From Oceanicaulis sp. (GTDB taxonomy: Bacteria; Pseudomonadota; Alphaproteobacteria; Caulobacterales; Maricaulaceae), in assembly GCA_040112665.1 (NCBI GenBank), contig CP157796.1, positions 2,505,501 through 2,569,500 of the forward strand: a stretch of 64,000 bases of DNA. The letters run 5' to 3'. The notes beneath the pieces are model-generated. The model saw nothing but the letters and a program-made list of their open reading frames with translations. It made no database searches and had not been told where the DNA came from. Positions 49,083 through 59,308 of this stretch are shown here, piece after piece; position 1 is the stretch's first letter, and each line of letters opens with the position of its first letter. The translations under genes and the position numbers were made by a program.

Positions 49083-50489
49083 TCAGGAGGCTTTTTCCGC
49101 GTCCGCCTCGTCAGGCCGCGACGAGCCGTTCACGCCCAGCGTCTTGAGCTTTCTGTGGAGCGCTGAGCGTTCCATGCCGATGAAGCTGGCCGTACGCGAG
49201 ATATTGCCCCCGAAACGGTTGATCTGGGCCCTGAGGTATTCGCGCTCGAACTTCTCACGCGCATCCCTTAGCGGCAAGGCGATCATGCGCTCGGCGTCGA
49301 AGCCGCCGGATTCCTCGCGACCGCGCCCTGCGACCTCGCCGGGCAGGCTGTCGAGCGTCACCGGCTCGTCGGGCTCGCCCGAGGCCAGGATCAGCAGCCG
49401 TTCGACGTTGTTTCTGAGCTGGCGGACATTGCCTGGCCAGTCATGGGCCTGAAGCGCAGCCATGGCGTCCTCGCCGATGCGCCGGCGCGGCAGACCGCTC
49501 ATCGCCGTCAGCCGCTCGATGAAATGATCGACGAGGTCGGGAATGTCGTCGCGGCGTTCGGCCAGAGACGGCACGTCGATCGGCACCACGGCGAGGCGGT
49601 GATAGAGATCCTCGCGAAACCGGCCCTGGGCGATCAGCCCGCGCAGATCGCGCGCGCTCGACGACAGGACGCGGACATTCACCTCGACGTCGGCGCCGCC
49701 GCCGACGCGCCGGAAGCGCTGCTCGACCAGCATGCGCAGAAGCTTGCCCTGGGTGGCGAGCGGCATGTCGCCGACCTCGTCCAGGAACAGCGTGCCGCCA
49801 TGGGCCTGTTCGAGCAGGCCGACACGTTCCACCGCGCCCTCGCGCTCGACGCCGAAGAGCTCCTCTTCCACCCGGTCGGGATCCATCGTCGCCGCGCCGA
49901 CAGGCACGAACGCGCCGTCCTTGCGCAGCGAGCCGCCATGGATCATCCGCGCTATAAGCTCCTTGCCGCAGCCCGGCGGGCCGGAGATCAGCACGCGCGA
50001 ATTGGTCGGCGCGACCCGGTCCACGGTCTGGCGCAGCAGAACGGCGGCCGGCGACTGGCCGACGAGTTCGCCGTGGATTTCGGTCTTGGCGCGAAGCTCG
50101 GCGTTTTCCCGGCGCAGGCGGCTGGTTTCCAGCGCGCGCTCGATGGTGACGATGAGCTTGTCGGACTTGAACGGCTTTTCGATGAAGTCGTACGCGCCCT
50201 TGCGAATGGCCGCGACGGCCGTCTCGATCGTGCCGTGACCGGAAATCACGACGACCGGAAGGGCCGGATCGGCCTTCTTCACTTCTTCGAGCAATTCGAT
50301 GCCGTCCAGCCGGCTGCCTTGCAGCCAGACGTCGAGCACCGCAAGCGCCGGTTTTCTTTGCCGGATTGCGGCGAGCGCGGAGTCCGCGTCTCCGGCGTAG
50401 CGGGCTTCGAAGCCCTCGTCTTCGAGAAGGCCGCCGATGAGGTCGCGAATGTCCGCCTCGTCATCGACGATGAGGATGTCCTGGGCCAT
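49083..50489 (-). CDS. ntrX: nitrogen assimilation response regulator NtrX
   Basis: 468 aa: receiver domain with phospho-acceptor Asp53, AAA+ domain with Walker A GPPGCGKE at 170-177 and Walker B GGTLFLDEVGD at about 231-241, and a Fis-type helix-turn-helix near SRTASFIGMERSALHRKLKTLG. The sigma-54-contacting GAFTGA loop is absent; the corresponding segment is LFGVEREGAVERVGLLEQA. ATPase core is otherwise intact. Cognate of NtrY, seven bases downstream of it. Confidence 0.94.
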   Translation of the reverse strand: MAQDILIVDDEADIRDLIGGLLEDEGFEARYAGDADSALAAIRQRKPALAVLDVWLQGSRLDGIELLEEVKKADPALPVVVISGHGTIETAVAAIRKGAYDFIEKPFKSDKLIVTIERALETSRLRRENAELRAKTEIHGELVGQSPAAVLLRQTVDRVAPTNSRVLISGPPGCGKELIARMIHGGSLRKDGAFVPVGAATMDPDRVEEELFGVEREGAVERVGLLEQAHGGTLFLDEVGDMPLATQGKLLRMLVEQRFRRVGGGADVEVNVRVLSSSARDLRGLIAQGRFREDLYHRLAVVPIDVPSLAERRDDIPDLVDHFIERLTAMSGLPRRRIGEDAMAALQAHDWPGNVRQLRNNVERLLILASGEPDEPVTLDSLPGEVAGRGREESGGFDAERMIALPLRDAREKFEREYLRAQINRFGGNISRTASFIGMERSALHRKLKTLGVNGSSRPDEADAEKAS

Positions 50490-50495
50490 CTTGGG

Positions 50496-52757
50496 TCACG
50501 CCTCCGCTCGCGCCGGCGCTTCCAGCGCGCCTGGGTCGGGTTCAAGCAAGGGAAAGGCCAGTCTGACGACCGCGCCGGTCTGACCCTCTGGCGGGTCGTC
50601 CAGCTCAAGCCTTCCCCCATGGTCCTCCATGACGCGGCGCACGATGGCCAGGCCCAGCCCCGTGCCTTTCTCGCGCGTGGTCATGTAAGGTTCGGTCAGG
50701 CGCGCCTTGTCGGCGGTGGGCCAGCCCAGCCCGTCGTCGCGCGCTTCGATCACCCCGAAACCGTTGTCGCGATAGACCCGGACCGAGATCGATCCTTGCG
50801 TCTTCGCGCCGTCCTGCTCCATGCGGGCAGACACGCTTTCGGCGGCGTTTTTCAGAATGTTGGCGAGCGCCTGGCTCGCAAGCCGGCTGTCGCACTCCAC
50901 AGTGACCGGCGCCTCGGGCATGGCGAACGGCAACTTGATCGCGGGGCTCGCCACTCGCTGGGCGAAAACCGCCCCACCCGCGATCTCGTTGAGATCGACC
51001 CGCTCCATTTTCGGCGCGGGCATCCGGGCGAAGGCGGAGAACTCGTCGACCATCCTGCCGATATCGCTGACCTGGCGCACGATGGTGTCAACGCACTTGT
51101 CGAAGGTTTCGAGACCGGCCTCCTCGACCTGGTCGCGGTAACGGCGGCGCAAGCGCTCGGCGCTCAGCTGGATCGGCGTGAGCGGGTTCTTGATCTCATG
51201 GGCGATCCGGCGGGCGACGTCGCGCCATGCGGCGTTACGCTGTGCGGCGACCAGGCGCGTGACGTCGTCAAAGGTGATGACGAGCCCGCCCTCCTCGTCG
51301 TGACCGGCCCGGACGTTGAGGTGCACGACAGCGCCGTCTTCGGCGGCGACGTCGATCTGACGCTCGGCGATCTCCTCGGGGCGGCGCAGCACGTCCTGAA
51401 CGACCGTCTCGAACACCGGAGCGGCCGTCTCCAGCGGCTCGCCGACGAGATCTTCGGGCTCGCAGCCCAGCAACTGGGCGGCGGAGCGGTTCACCAGCAT
51501 GATCCGGCCGCTGGGCTCGAGACCGATGACCCCCGCGCTGACGCCGGTCAGGACGGCCTCGATGAAGGCGCGGCGGCGTTCGGATTCTTCGCTTGCTGCG
51601 ATCAGCTCGCCGCGCTGGCTCGACAACTGCCGGGTCATCCGGTTGAAGGCCCGGCCGAGCGCAGCGATCTCGTCGTCGTCCCGCGCGACGTCCACCCGGG
51701 CGTCGAGATCGCCTCTGCGCACACGCTCGGCGGCGGAGACCAGGCGGCTCACCGGATCGACGACCCGCCGGGCAGAAGACAGCGCCAGCCAGACTGCGCC
51801 GACGAAGATCAATGCTGATGCGAGCGCGTAGACGAGGAAGAAGCCTCCGCGCATCTGCGCTTCGCGCGCTTCGGCCTCGCGGAAGGAGTTCGTCATCTCC
51901 TCCTGGGCGCTCAGAAGCGAGAAATCGACGTACCAGAGCGTATAGAGATAAAGGTTTTCGGTGTTCGGCAGCCGGACGAGCATGCGGACGTAATCGGGCC
52001 CGTTTTCCCGCACCTGCGGGTCTGAGGTGCCGATATCACCCTCGTTTGCAATGTCGAACATCGACTGAGAGGGGGCGACATAGGCCGGCGCGTCGGCGGC
52101 CGGTTCCGCCCGGGCGAGCACGGCGGCCTGATCGTTGACGATGTAAAGCGCCGGAAACCCGCGCAGCCGCGCCTGCTCGACGAGATAGCGCCTGTAGAGG
52201 ATGCGATTGTCGCGCATTCCGCGGAGCGCATCGGGGAAGGACAGGTCTCGCGACAGCCCGTTGAGCTGGATCTGCGCGCTGCGCATGGCGACCTGAGGCC
52301 ATTCGCGGGCGAGGTCGGCGGACTGTTCGACCACGGAATTGACGTGCTGGCCGAACCAGAACTCGATGCCCCGGCCCAGCACGAGCGCCTGAAACCCCGC
52401 CATTAGGAGCGCCGGAACCACGGCGGCGACGGCGAACAGGGTCATGAAGCGGAGCTGGAGCCGCGGGACGGGCTCGCCGAGCTTTCGGGCCCTGAGGTTC
52501 TGCGTCGCCTTGATGCCGACCAGCACTCCGAGCCCGAGCGTGACCACCGCCACGAAGGCCAATGCGGCGGCGAACACCGCACCGCCGGGGCCGAAGGTCC
52601 CCTCCCCGCCGACCGCCATGAGCGCCAGCGCCACAGCGCCGCCGGCCGCAGCAAAAAACGCCACGCCGAACATGGAGACGCGTTTGACCGCGCCGGGGGC
52701 GGCGGCAAGGGCTCGCACGTGGGCAGATTCCTTCAGCACGCGCCGAGTGTGATCCAA
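50496..52757 (-). CDS. ntrY: nitrogen regulation sensor kinase NtrY
   Basis: 753 aa. Two or three N-terminal membrane helices with a periplasmic sensor loop, then a further helix, HAMP (SSARRVVDPVSRLVSAAERVRRGDLDARV), PAS (AVLTGVSAGVIGLEPSGRIMLVNRSAAQLLG), HisKA with RIAHEIKNPLTPIQLSAERLRRR and HATPase ending GTGLGLAIVRRVMEDHGG. Start is probably TTG 52757; GTG seven codons later is possible. Membrane partner of NtrX. Confidence 0.93.
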   Translation of the reverse strand: MDHTRRVLKESAHVRALAAAPGAVKRVSMFGVAFFAAAGGAVALALMAVGGEGTFGPGGAVFAAALAFVAVVTLGLGVLVGIKATQNLRARKLGEPVPRLQLRFMTLFAVAAVVPALLMAGFQALVLGRGIEFWFGQHVNSVVEQSADLAREWPQVAMRSAQIQLNGLSRDLSFPDALRGMRDNRILYRRYLVEQARLRGFPALYIVNDQAAVLARAEPAADAPAYVAPSQSMFDIANEGDIGTSDPQVRENGPDYVRMLVRLPNTENLYLYTLWYVDFSLLSAQEEMTNSFREAEAREAQMRGGFFLVYALASALIFVGAVWLALSSARRVVDPVSRLVSAAERVRRGDLDARVDVARDDDEIAALGRAFNRMTRQLSSQRGELIAASEESERRRAFIEAVLTGVSAGVIGLEPSGRIMLVNRSAAQLLGCEPEDLVGEPLETAAPVFETVVQDVLRRPEEIAERQIDVAAEDGAVVHLNVRAGHDEEGGLVITFDDVTRLVAAQRNAAWRDVARRIAHEIKNPLTPIQLSAERLRRRYRDQVEEAGLETFDKCVDTIVRQVSDIGRMVDEFSAFARMPAPKMERVDLNEIAGGAVFAQRVASPAIKLPFAMPEAPVTVECDSRLASQALANILKNAAESVSARMEQDGAKTQGSISVRVYRDNGFGVIEARDDGLGWPTADKARLTEPYMTTREKGTGLGLAIVRRVMEDHGGRLELDDPPEGQTGAVVRLAFPLLEPDPGALEAPARAEA

Positions 52758-52786
52758 CTGTGACCCGATTTCAACGACTGTGACAT

Positions 52787-54061
52787 TCAGGGCGCATCTG
52801 CGCCGTCATCTAGTCCGAGCACGGCGATCCGCCGGGCGAAGGTGTTGCGGTTCATCCCCAGGCGCTTGGCCGCGTCCTGACGGACGCCGCCGGAGGCCTC
52901 GAGCGCAGCGCGTATGAGACCTGTTTCGAGCGCGGCCTGGGCGGTCTGGGCGATCTCTGGATCGTTTTCCGCTTCGAGCGCAGCGAACAGCCTTGCGGCT
53001 GCGTCTTCAAGCACGGTTCGCGGGTCGGCGCGGCGGGGTGCGGACATGGCCGCGGCGACATCGTCCGGCCCGATTTCGCCGCGCGCGCCTTGAACAGCGA
53101 TGCGTTCAGCGACCCGTTTGATCTCGAGCACTTCGCCGGGCCAGGCCTGTGCGTCCACAAACCGCGCACCGTCAGAGCTCAGCATCGCCGCGCCCCGTGC
53201 CGCTGCGCTCAGGAAATGGCGAAACAGGAGCGAACGGTCCGCGCCCCGATGCCGGACCGGCGGACATTCGACGAGCCCGATGGCGAGCCGATCGAGAAGC
53301 GGCGCTTCGAGCCGGTCGCGAACATCCGGCCCTGCGGTGACGAGCACGCGCGGGCCGCGCTTCTCGGCTTCGAGCTGTTCGAGCACTATAGCTCCCGCCC
53401 GCACGCTCCAGGCGTCCGCCCGGCGCAGCAGCACGGCCCCCTCGCCCGCTTCGGCGAAAATCGCCGCGCCACGGTCGGCGAGCGCTTCAGGGCCGGCTTC
53501 GACCAACGGGCCTGCGCCGCCGCCCTCGGCGTGCAGCACGCGCGCCGCAGCAGCCCGGCCGGAGCCTTCCGGGCCGACGATCAGCACCGGCTCACGCCGA
53601 CCGGCGAGCCGACCGAGCGTGCGGAACGCGTCCTGCATCGCCGGCGAGCGCCCGACGAGCCCGGCGTAACCATCTGATCCTGCGTGCTTCTCGGCGGAAG
53701 GCAGATTCAACGCGCGCTGCAGGATCGCGACCAGCTCATCGAGATCAAAGGGTTTGGGGAGATATTCGAAAGCCCCGCCCTTGGCGGCGTTGATCGCGGT
53801 GCCGGCGGTCGTCTGCGCGCTCATCACCACGACCGGCGCGTCGGGTCTGAGCCGGGCGACCTCGTCCAGCCGGTCGAGGAAATTTTCCCGGCCGAGCAGC
53901 ACGTCTGCGACGAGCGCGTCGGCTTCGCCCGCCGCCATCTTCTCGATCGCGGTCTGCGGCGTAGCGGTCGAACGCACCTCGAATCCGGCGCGCGACAACG
54001 CCTTGGAGATCACGAGCCGCAGCGAATCGTCGTCTTCGAGCACGAGCACCCGGCCGGCCAT
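52787..54061 (-). CDS. ntrC: NtrC-type response regulator with degenerate AAA+ domain
   Basis: 424 aa, short for NtrC (about 470-480). Receiver domain with Asp53. The central domain is eroded: Walker A is GPEGSGRA (163-170) with Arg for the invariant Lys, Walker B reads GAVLLRRADAW instead of GGTLFLDE, and the roughly 20 residues bearing GAFTGA are gone. Fis-type HTH is intact (VRQDAAKRLGMNRNTFARRI). Predicted to bind DNA but not to activate sigma-54. TGATG overlap with ntrB. Rhodobacter capsulatus NtrC, which also lacks GAFTGA, is a precedent. Confidence 0.9.
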   Translation of the reverse strand: MAGRVLVLEDDDSLRLVISKALSRAGFEVRSTATPQTAIEKMAAGEADALVADVLLGRENFLDRLDEVARLRPDAPVVVMSAQTTAGTAINAAKGGAFEYLPKPFDLDELVAILQRALNLPSAEKHAGSDGYAGLVGRSPAMQDAFRTLGRLAGRREPVLIVGPEGSGRAAAARVLHAEGGGAGPLVEAGPEALADRGAAIFAEAGEGAVLLRRADAWSVRAGAIVLEQLEAEKRGPRVLVTAGPDVRDRLEAPLLDRLAIGLVECPPVRHRGADRSLLFRHFLSAAARGAAMLSSDGARFVDAQAWPGEVLEIKRVAERIAVQGARGEIGPDDVAAAMSAPRRADPRTVLEDAAARLFAALEAENDPEIAQTAQAALETGLIRAALEASGGVRQDAAKRLGMNRNTFARRIAVLGLDDGADAP

Positions 54062-55083
54062 CAGCGCGCCTCCTGAAGATAAAGCCTGAACACGGTCTCG
54101 CCGGGCCGGCTGTCGAACTCCACCCCGCCCCGGTGAAGGTCGGCGATCCGGGAGACGAGCGCCAGCCCGAGCCCCTCGCCCGCCGGCTTGCCGGTCACGA
54201 ACGGATTGAAGATCGCTTCCTTCAGCCCGTCCGGAACGCCCGGACCGTCGTCGCGCACTTCGATCTCGAGCCGGGCGTCGGGCGCGGGTCCGCCAGGCCT
54301 GGACGCACGATAGCGCGTGGTCACTGAAACCCGCCCCCCTGCGTCGAGCGCTTCAGTGGCGTTGATGAGCAGGTTCAGGAGCGCCTGAAAGACCAGGTCG
54401 CGATCGGCGAAGGCGTCCGGGATGGATGGGTCGAAATGCTCCTCCCACGCGACGGCCTCTCCGCTATGGGCTGCGGCGGCCTTCACCGCGTCGCGGACGA
54501 GGGCGTGGAGGTTCACGGCTTCGAACGGCGCGGGCGCGATATCGCCGATCCGGCTCCAGCGGTCGGCGATGCGGCGGGCGCGGTCAAGCTCGCTAACGAT
54601 CACGCCAGCGAGTTCGGCGGTTTCCGCGTCGCCGCTCTGAGCGATCAGCTGGGCGGCGCCGCGCGCTCCGGCGATTGGGTTCTTGAGTTCATGCGACAGC
54701 ATGCGCCCGAACCCGGCCGCCGCGTTCGCCGCCGCGTCGCTTCTGGGGCTCGCGCCGGTTTCAGGCCAGCGGCGGATGGCGATACAGGCGCCCGTTCCTT
54801 CCGGGGCGGCGTCGATGGAGAGCCGGATCTGGCCGCCTTCCGCAGCAAAGGGCAGATCATGGGCGAAGACGTCGCGCGCCTCGTCCACCGCTCGGCGGGC
54901 CAGCCCCGCAGCAGCGGCTGCGATCGGCCCTGCGGCGTCCAGCTTCTGGCCGACGAGCTTGCGCCGCGACCGGCCCAGCAAGATCTCCGCGCTGGCGTTG
55001 AGGAAAGAGACCGCACCGGTCTCGTCGAGCAGGATGAGGCCGACCGAGGCCGTCTCCGCAGCGCGCGCGGCCGCGTCGGTCAC
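54061..55083 (-). CDS. ntrB: nitrogen regulation sensor kinase/phosphatase NtrB
   Basis: 340 aa soluble kinase. PAS domain from [23 protein letters not shown], HisKA with [22 protein letters not shown] (phospho-His), HATPase with [21 protein letters not shown] and [22 protein letters not shown] 55083 overlaps the dusB stop (GTGA), and its own TGA overlaps ntrC ATG. Phosphorylates NtrC according to GlnB signalling. Confidence 0.94.
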   Translation of the reverse strand: MTDAAARAAETASVGLILLDETGAVSFLNASAEILLGRSRRKLVGQKLDAAGPIAAAAAGLARRAVDEARDVFAHDLPFAAEGGQIRLSIDAAPEGTGACIAIRRWPETGASPRSDAAANAAAGFGRMLSHELKNPIAGARGAAQLIAQSGDAETAELAGVIVSELDRARRIADRWSRIGDIAPAPFEAVNLHALVRDAVKAAAAHSGEAVAWEEHFDPSIPDAFADRDLVFQALLNLLINATEALDAGGRVSVTTRYRASRPGGPAPDARLEIEVRDDGPGVPDGLKEAIFNPFVTGKPAGEGLGLALVSRIADLHRGGVEFDSRPGETVFRLYLQEAR

Positions 55084-56102
55084 GCCGCCGACCGCCGGTC
55101 GCGCCCGATGAAGGCGGTGAGCTCTGCGAGCACCTCGGCGACGGCGCTCGCCCGGCACAGCCGGCCGCGCCAAGCCTTCGCGTCGTCCGGATCAGGTTCC
55201 GCCCATTCCACAAAGCTCGCAAAATGCTTGCGCATGCAGCGCACGCCGAGCGCCTCGCCATAGAGCGTCGCGGCGTCTTCAAGCGCTTCGGCGAGGCTCG
55301 CCGCGCCCGTCTCCACGCCCGGTTCACGAAGCGCACCGCCCGAAAGCAGCGCATCGGCAACTGCGCCCGGCAGCCAGGGCCGGCCCTGGCTCGCGCGGCC
55401 GATCATCACCGCGTCCGCGCCGGAAGCTTTCAGAGCCGCGCGCGCGTCCTCGACGGTGGCGATGTCGCCATTAACGACGAGCGGGATGCTCACGGCGTCA
55501 CGAACCTTCGCCACGAGCGACCAGTCCGCCCGGCCCTTGTAGAATTGCTGGCGTGTTCGCCCGTGCACGGTGACCATCTTGACCCCGGCCGCTTGGGCGC
55601 GGGCCGCCAGCTCAGGGGCGTTCAGGCAGTCATGGTCCCAGCCCAGCCGCATTTTCAGTGTCACCGGAATCGAGACGGCGTTCACCGTCGCTTCGATCAG
55701 CTCGAGCGCATGGTCGAGATCGCGCATCAGCGCCGATCCGGAAAGGCCGCGCGTCACCTGCTTGGCCGGGCAGCCCATGTTGATGTCGACGATCTCCGCG
55801 CCCGCGTCCTCAGCGAGTTTCGCGCCGATCTCCATCCATTTCGCCTCACGGCCGGCGAGCTGGACGACGTGGGGGCCGAGCGTACGATCGGCGGCCATGC
55901 GGCGCACGACGTCTTCGCGGCCCTGGGCGAGGGTTTCGCAGGCGACCATCTCACTGACCACCAGGCCTGCGCCGAAGCGATAGGCCTGCTTGCGGATCGG
56001 CCAGTCGGTCACGCCCGACATCGGCGCGAGCAGCACCGGACGGTCGACCCGGACCGGGCCGATCGTGAAGCCGTCGAGGGAAAGTTCGCGCGCCTGCGTC
56101 AT
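55080..56102 (-). CDS. dusB: tRNA-dihydrouridine synthase (DusB/NifR3)
   Basis: 340 aa flavoenzyme reducing U to dihydrouridine in t[33 protein letters not shown], the catalytic Cys in [48 protein letters not shown] and [15 protein letters not shown] 56102 chosen; the frame extends upstream into low-complexity Arg-rich sequence overlapping ispDF. First gene of the dusB-ntrBC-ntrYX run, as in rhizobia (nifR3-ntrB-ntrC). Confidence 0.95.
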   Translation of the reverse strand: MTQARELSLDGFTIGPVRVDRPVLLAPMSGVTDWPIRKQAYRFGAGLVVSEMVACETLAQGREDVVRRMAADRTLGPHVVQLAGREAKWMEIGAKLAEDAGAEIVDINMGCPAKQVTRGLSGSALMRDLDHALELIEATVNAVSIPVTLKMRLGWDHDCLNAPELAARAQAAGVKMVTVHGRTRQQFYKGRADWSLVAKVRDAVSIPLVVNGDIATVEDARAALKASGADAVMIGRASQGRPWLPGAVADALLSGGALREPGVETGAASLAEALEDAATLYGEALGVRCMRKHFASFVEWAEPDPDDAKAWRGRLCRASAVAEVLAELTAFIGRDRRSAA

Positions 56103-56158
56103 CAAGGGCTTGATACCGTGTCTGGACGCCCGCTTCCAGACGCCGTAACGCTTCGCCC

Positions 56159-57316
56159 ATGACCGAACGAACCTACAGCGCCTGCATCGTCGCCGCCGGA
56201 CGCGGCGAACGCGCCGGTGGCGGCGAACCAAAGCAGTTCCGCCTGCTGGCCGGCGCGCCGGTTCTGTGTTGGAGCGCGAAGGCGTTCGACTCAGATCCCG
56301 ACTGCGCAGAGATCGTTGTCGCGCACGGTCCGGGCCAGGCCGATCAGGTCTACGCCGCACTCGGCGACGTGCGGACGCCGGTCCGGCTGGTCGAGGGGGG
56401 ATCGAGCCGGACCCGTTCGGTCGAAAACGCTGTGAGGGCTGCGACTTGCGGCCGCGTCTTCATCCACGACGCCGCCCGGCCCGGCCTCACGGCGCGCGTT
56501 CTTTCAGACCTCTCGACGGCGCTGGACGACGCGGACGGCGCTGCCCCCGCCCTGCCCCTCTCCGACGCCCTGGTCCGAGACGGCGCGGCGGGAATCGAAG
56601 CTGTGGACCGCAGCGGCCTGTGGCGGATGCAGACCCCGCAGGCGTTTCACACCGCGCGGCTGATCGAGGCGTTTGAAACACAGCGAGATCAGGACTTCCC
56701 CGACGAGGTCTCGCTCGCGCGCGCGGCCGGGTTCGAGGTTCGGCTCGTTCCGGGCGACGAAGCGAACTTCAAGCTGACCTGGCCGGAAGACTTCGCCCGC
56801 GCCGAGACGATGCTTGCGCCGAGCGGCCCGCAGGCCGCGATGAGCGTGACAGGGATCGGATACGACGTGCACCGGCTCGCGCCAGGTGACGGCGTGCATC
56901 TGTGCGGTGTGTTCATCGCCTGCCCGCTCCGCCTGATCGGGCATTCGGATGCGGATGCGGGCCTTCACGCGATCACCGACGCGCTGCTCGGCGCGGCGGG
57001 GCTCGGCGATATCGGCGAGCATTTCCCGCCCACCGACGACCGGTGGAAAGGCGCGGACTCAGCGATGTTTCTGCAGCATGCTGTGAAGATTGCTGCGGAA
57101 GCCCATGCTTTTCCTGTACATTGCGATGTGACGCTGATTTGCGAAAAGCCGAAGATCGGACCGCACAAGACTGCGATGAAAGTCCGGGTCGCTGCGCTGC
57201 TCGGGCTTGATTCACGCCGTGTGAACATCAAGGCGACGACGACAGAAAAACTGGGGTTCATCGGCCGTGGCGAAGGCCTGGCGGCCGAAGCGGCGGTGAC
57301 GGTGAGGCTCGGATGA
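56159..57316 (+). CDS. ispDF: bifunctional IspD/IspF (MEP pathway)
   Basis: 385 aa fusion catalysing CDP-ME synthesis (IspD) and cyclisation to MEcPP (IspF). IspD part: [34 protein letters not shown]. IspF part begins near residue 228 with [48 protein letters not shown], and ends with [15 protein letters not shown]. Such fusions are typical of alpha- and epsilonproteobacteria. ATGA overlap with cinA. Divergent from dusB with a 56-base gap. Confidence 0.97.
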   Translation: MTERTYSACIVAAGRGERAGGGEPKQFRLLAGAPVLCWSAKAFDSDPDCAEIVVAHGPGQADQVYAALGDVRTPVRLVEGGSSRTRSVENAVRAATCGRVFIHDAARPGLTARVLSDLSTALDDADGAAPALPLSDALVRDGAAGIEAVDRSGLWRMQTPQAFHTARLIEAFETQRDQDFPDEVSLARAAGFEVRLVPGDEANFKLTWPEDFARAETMLAPSGPQAAMSVTGIGYDVHRLAPGDGVHLCGVFIACPLRLIGHSDADAGLHAITDALLGAAGLGDIGEHFPPTDDRWKGADSAMFLQHAVKIAAEAHAFPVHCDVTLICEKPKIGPHKTAMKVRVAALLGLDSRRVNIKATTTEKLGFIGRGEGLAAEAAVTVRLG

Positions 57317-57798
57317 CCCCGGAACACGCTCGCGCCCAATCGGTCCTCGTCCTGGCTAAAAACGCCGGCGTCATGCTGGCGACGGCGGAAAGCTGCACGG
57401 GCGGCCTCGTCGCGGCCGCGCTTACAGAGATCGCGGGCTCCTCGGCCGTCGTCGACCGCGGCTTCGTGACCTATTCCAACGACGCGAAGGCCGAACTGCT
57501 CGGCGTGCCGGCCGGCCTCATCGACACCCACGGCGCAGTGAGCGAGCCGGTGGCGCGCGCCATGGCCGAAGGCGCCCTCGCCCGCAGCCGGGCACAGCTC
57601 GCAGTTTCGATCACCGGCGTTGCAGGCCCAGGCGGCGGAACGGCGGAGAAGCCCGTGGGCCTGGTCTGGTTCGCGCTGGCGGAGACAGGCCTGCCCACCC
57701 AGGCCGTGCGGCGCTGCTTCGGCGATGTCGGGCGGTCGAAGGTGCGTCAGATGAGCGTCGCGACCGCACTCAGCCTCTTTGAGCGGGCTCTGTCGTAA
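57313..57798 (+). CDS. pncC: CinA-family nicotinamide-nucleotide amidohydrolase (PncC)
   Basis: 161 aa covering only the C-terminal amidohydrolase domain of Cin[45 protein letters not shown]-type ...[17 protein letters not shown], and [24 protein letters not shown]. Deamidates NMN to NaMN in the pyridine-nucleotide cycle. Coupled to ispDF by ATGA. Its last 29 bases overlap the 3' end of the convergent DUF421 gene. Confidence 0.94.
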   Translation: MTPEHARAQSVLVLAKNAGVMLATAESCTGGLVAAALTEIAGSSAVVDRGFVTYSNDAKAELLGVPAGLIDTHGAVSEPVARAMAEGALARSRAQLAVSITGVAGPGGGTAEKPVGLVWFALAETGLPTQAVRRCFGDVGRSKVRQMSVATALSLFERALS

Positions 57799-58291
57799 GA
57801 TCGCCGCCCTCCGGCGCGGGATCCTCGCCCTGCCCGAGCACCGTGAACGACCCGTCCGTCTCGAGCACGACGGCCGCGACGTCCTTGAGATCGCCGTAAC
57901 CGGAATCGCGTGCAGCCGCCCGCACCTCCTCGTCTGTGACGCGCTCGCGCTTCATTGCGCCGCGTAAGAACCGCCCCTGATGGAAGATGAGCGCAGGGTC
58001 GGCCTTGATCAGGCTCTGGAAGCGCTCCGAGCGGGTGGCGGCGAACGTCGCCACGAACTGCAGACCGCAAAGCAGCAGGAAGGCGGCGACGCCTTCCGAC
58101 ACGCTGACATCTTTTGAGAGGATCACAGAGGCCAAGGTCGAGCCGAGCGCGACGGTCACCACGAGGTCGAAAGCGTTCATCTTCGACAGGGTTCGCTTGC
58201 CGGTGACACGCAAGATCGCGACCAGCGCCACATAGGCCGTCGCCCCGACGATCAGCACGCGCCAGATATCCTGCCATCCGTCAAAGAACAT
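57770..58291 (-). CDS. DUF421 (YetF-like) membrane protein
   Basis: 173 aa. Three N-terminal membrane helices ([59 protein letters not shown]) and a cytoplasmic DUF421 domain with [40 protein letters not shown]. YetF homologues act in membrane homeostasis or spore germination-like processes; function here unknown. Tail overlaps pncC on the opposite strand by 29 bases. Confidence 0.88.
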   Translation of the reverse strand: MFFDGWQDIWRVLIVGATAYVALVAILRVTGKRTLSKMNAFDLVVTVALGSTLASVILSKDVSVSEGVAAFLLLCGLQFVATFAATRSERFQSLIKADPALIFHQGRFLRGAMKRERVTDEEVRAAARDSGYGDLKDVAAVVLETDGSFTVLGQGEDPAPEGGDLTTEPAQRG

Positions 58292-58361
58292 GGGCTGCCG
58301 AACGCCTGAGGCGGCGGGGCGTTCATCTACGGCGGAGAAAAAGCTCGCAAAGGAGCCGGAG

Positions 58362-58742
58362 ATGGATCTGACCGGTGCAATCGCCCTCGTGATCGGCGTT
58401 TACGCCCTCGCCGCCGCGGCTGCGGTCGGCGGCAGGCCCGGGAAGCTCGAGGCGATGATGAAGGATTTTTCTGACCGGCCAGGCCTCGCCTTTTCGATCG
58501 GAGTGCTCGTCTATTTCCTCTCGGCCGCCGGACTGATCGCCCATCATGGTCTGGGGGACTGGCGCGCGGTCGTGATCACGGTGGTGCTTGCCTTGAGCGC
58601 GATCGAAGGTCTGTCGCTGATGGTGATCCCGCGGCCGTTTCTGGGCGTGGCGAGCTCGCTGCTTTCGCCCGGCCGGGCCCGCATCTGGGCGGGTTTCGCG
58701 GGGCTGCTCGGCGTGGCCCTGATCGTACTGGCCTTTCTCTAG
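58362..58742 (+). CDS. small four-helix membrane protein, unknown
   Basis: 126 aa starting at ATG 58362, preceded by AGGAG. Four hydrophobic segments: ALVIGVYALAAAAAVG, AFSIGVLVYFLSAAGLIA, AVVITVVLALSAIEGLSLMVI and AGFAGLLGVALIVLAFL. Not recognised beyond being a small integral membrane protein. Divergent from DUF421 by 70 bases; convergent with rpsI across a terminator. Confidence 0.75.
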   Translation: MDLTGAIALVIGVYALAAAAAVGGRPGKLEAMMKDFSDRPGLAFSIGVLVYFLSAAGLIAHHGLGDWRAVVITVVLALSAIEGLSLMVIPRPFLGVASSLLSPGRARIWAGFAGLLGVALIVLAFL

Positions 58743-58750
58743 CGGCAAAC

Positions 58751-58780
58751 GAAAACGGGCGGCCCGAAGGACCGCCCGTT
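58751..58780 (-). terminator. intrinsic terminator of rplM-rpsI
   Basis: AACGGGCGG (58754-58762) pairs with CCGCCCGTT (58772-58780), 9 bp. On the minus strand the stem is followed by TTTTCGTTT, 23 bases beyond the rpsI stop. Could also work weakly for the plus-strand gene. Confidence 0.8.
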
Positions 58781-58802
58781 CCGCATGCGTATGCCGTAAG
58801 CC

Positions 58803-59306
58803 TTAGCGCTTCGAGAACTGGAAGCTGCGGCGGGCTTTCTTGCGGCCGTACTTCTTGCGCTCGACCACGCGGGAGTCGCGGGTGAGGAAGCCGGCGGCTT
58901 TCAGCACCTTGCGCAGCGTGGGCTCGTAATAGGTCAGCGCCTTGGAGATGCCGTGACGCACCGCGCCGGCCTGGCCGGACAGGCCGCCGCCGGTGACCGT
59001 GGCGACCACGTCGTACTGGTTCATACGCTCGGCGGTCTCGAACGGCTGGCTGATCACCATGCGCAGGACCGGACGGGCGAAGTAAACGTCCTGATCGCGG
59101 CCGTTGACCGTGATCTTGCCGTTGCCCGGCTTGATCCAGACGCGCGCGATAGCGTTCTTGCGCTTGCCGGTGGCGTAGGCGCGGCCGTGTTCGTCGATCT
59201 TCGGCTCGGCGACGATTTCTTCTTCGGGGGCCTCGGGAACGATCTCCGAGCCCGCGTCTTGCAGCGCGGACTTCAGGTCTTCGAGGGAACGAGCTTGCTC
59301 AGCCAT
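58803..59306 (-). CDS. rpsI: 30S ribosomal protein S9
   Basis: 167 aa with the acidic N-terminal extension of about 40 residues usual in alphaproteobacteria. Core from [37 protein letters not shown] and the C-terminal [25 protein letters not shown] that reaches the P-site tRNA. Two bases separate it from rplM. Confidence 0.98.
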   Translation of the reverse strand: MAEQARSLEDLKSALQDAGSEIVPEAPEEEIVAEPKIDEHGRAYATGKRKNAIARVWIKPGNGKITVNGRDQDVYFARPVLRMVISQPFETAERMNQYDVVATVTGGGLSGQAGAVRHGISKALTYYEPTLRKVLKAAGFLTRDSRVVERKKYGRKKARRSFQFSKR

Positions 59307-59308
59307 TC

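Noticed and set aside
49443..51818. A 791-codon plus-strand open frame across ntrX and ntrY
   Set aside because: It mirrors the kinase and regulator genes in antisense and has shadow composition (Asp/Arg/His/Gln rich) without domain similarity.
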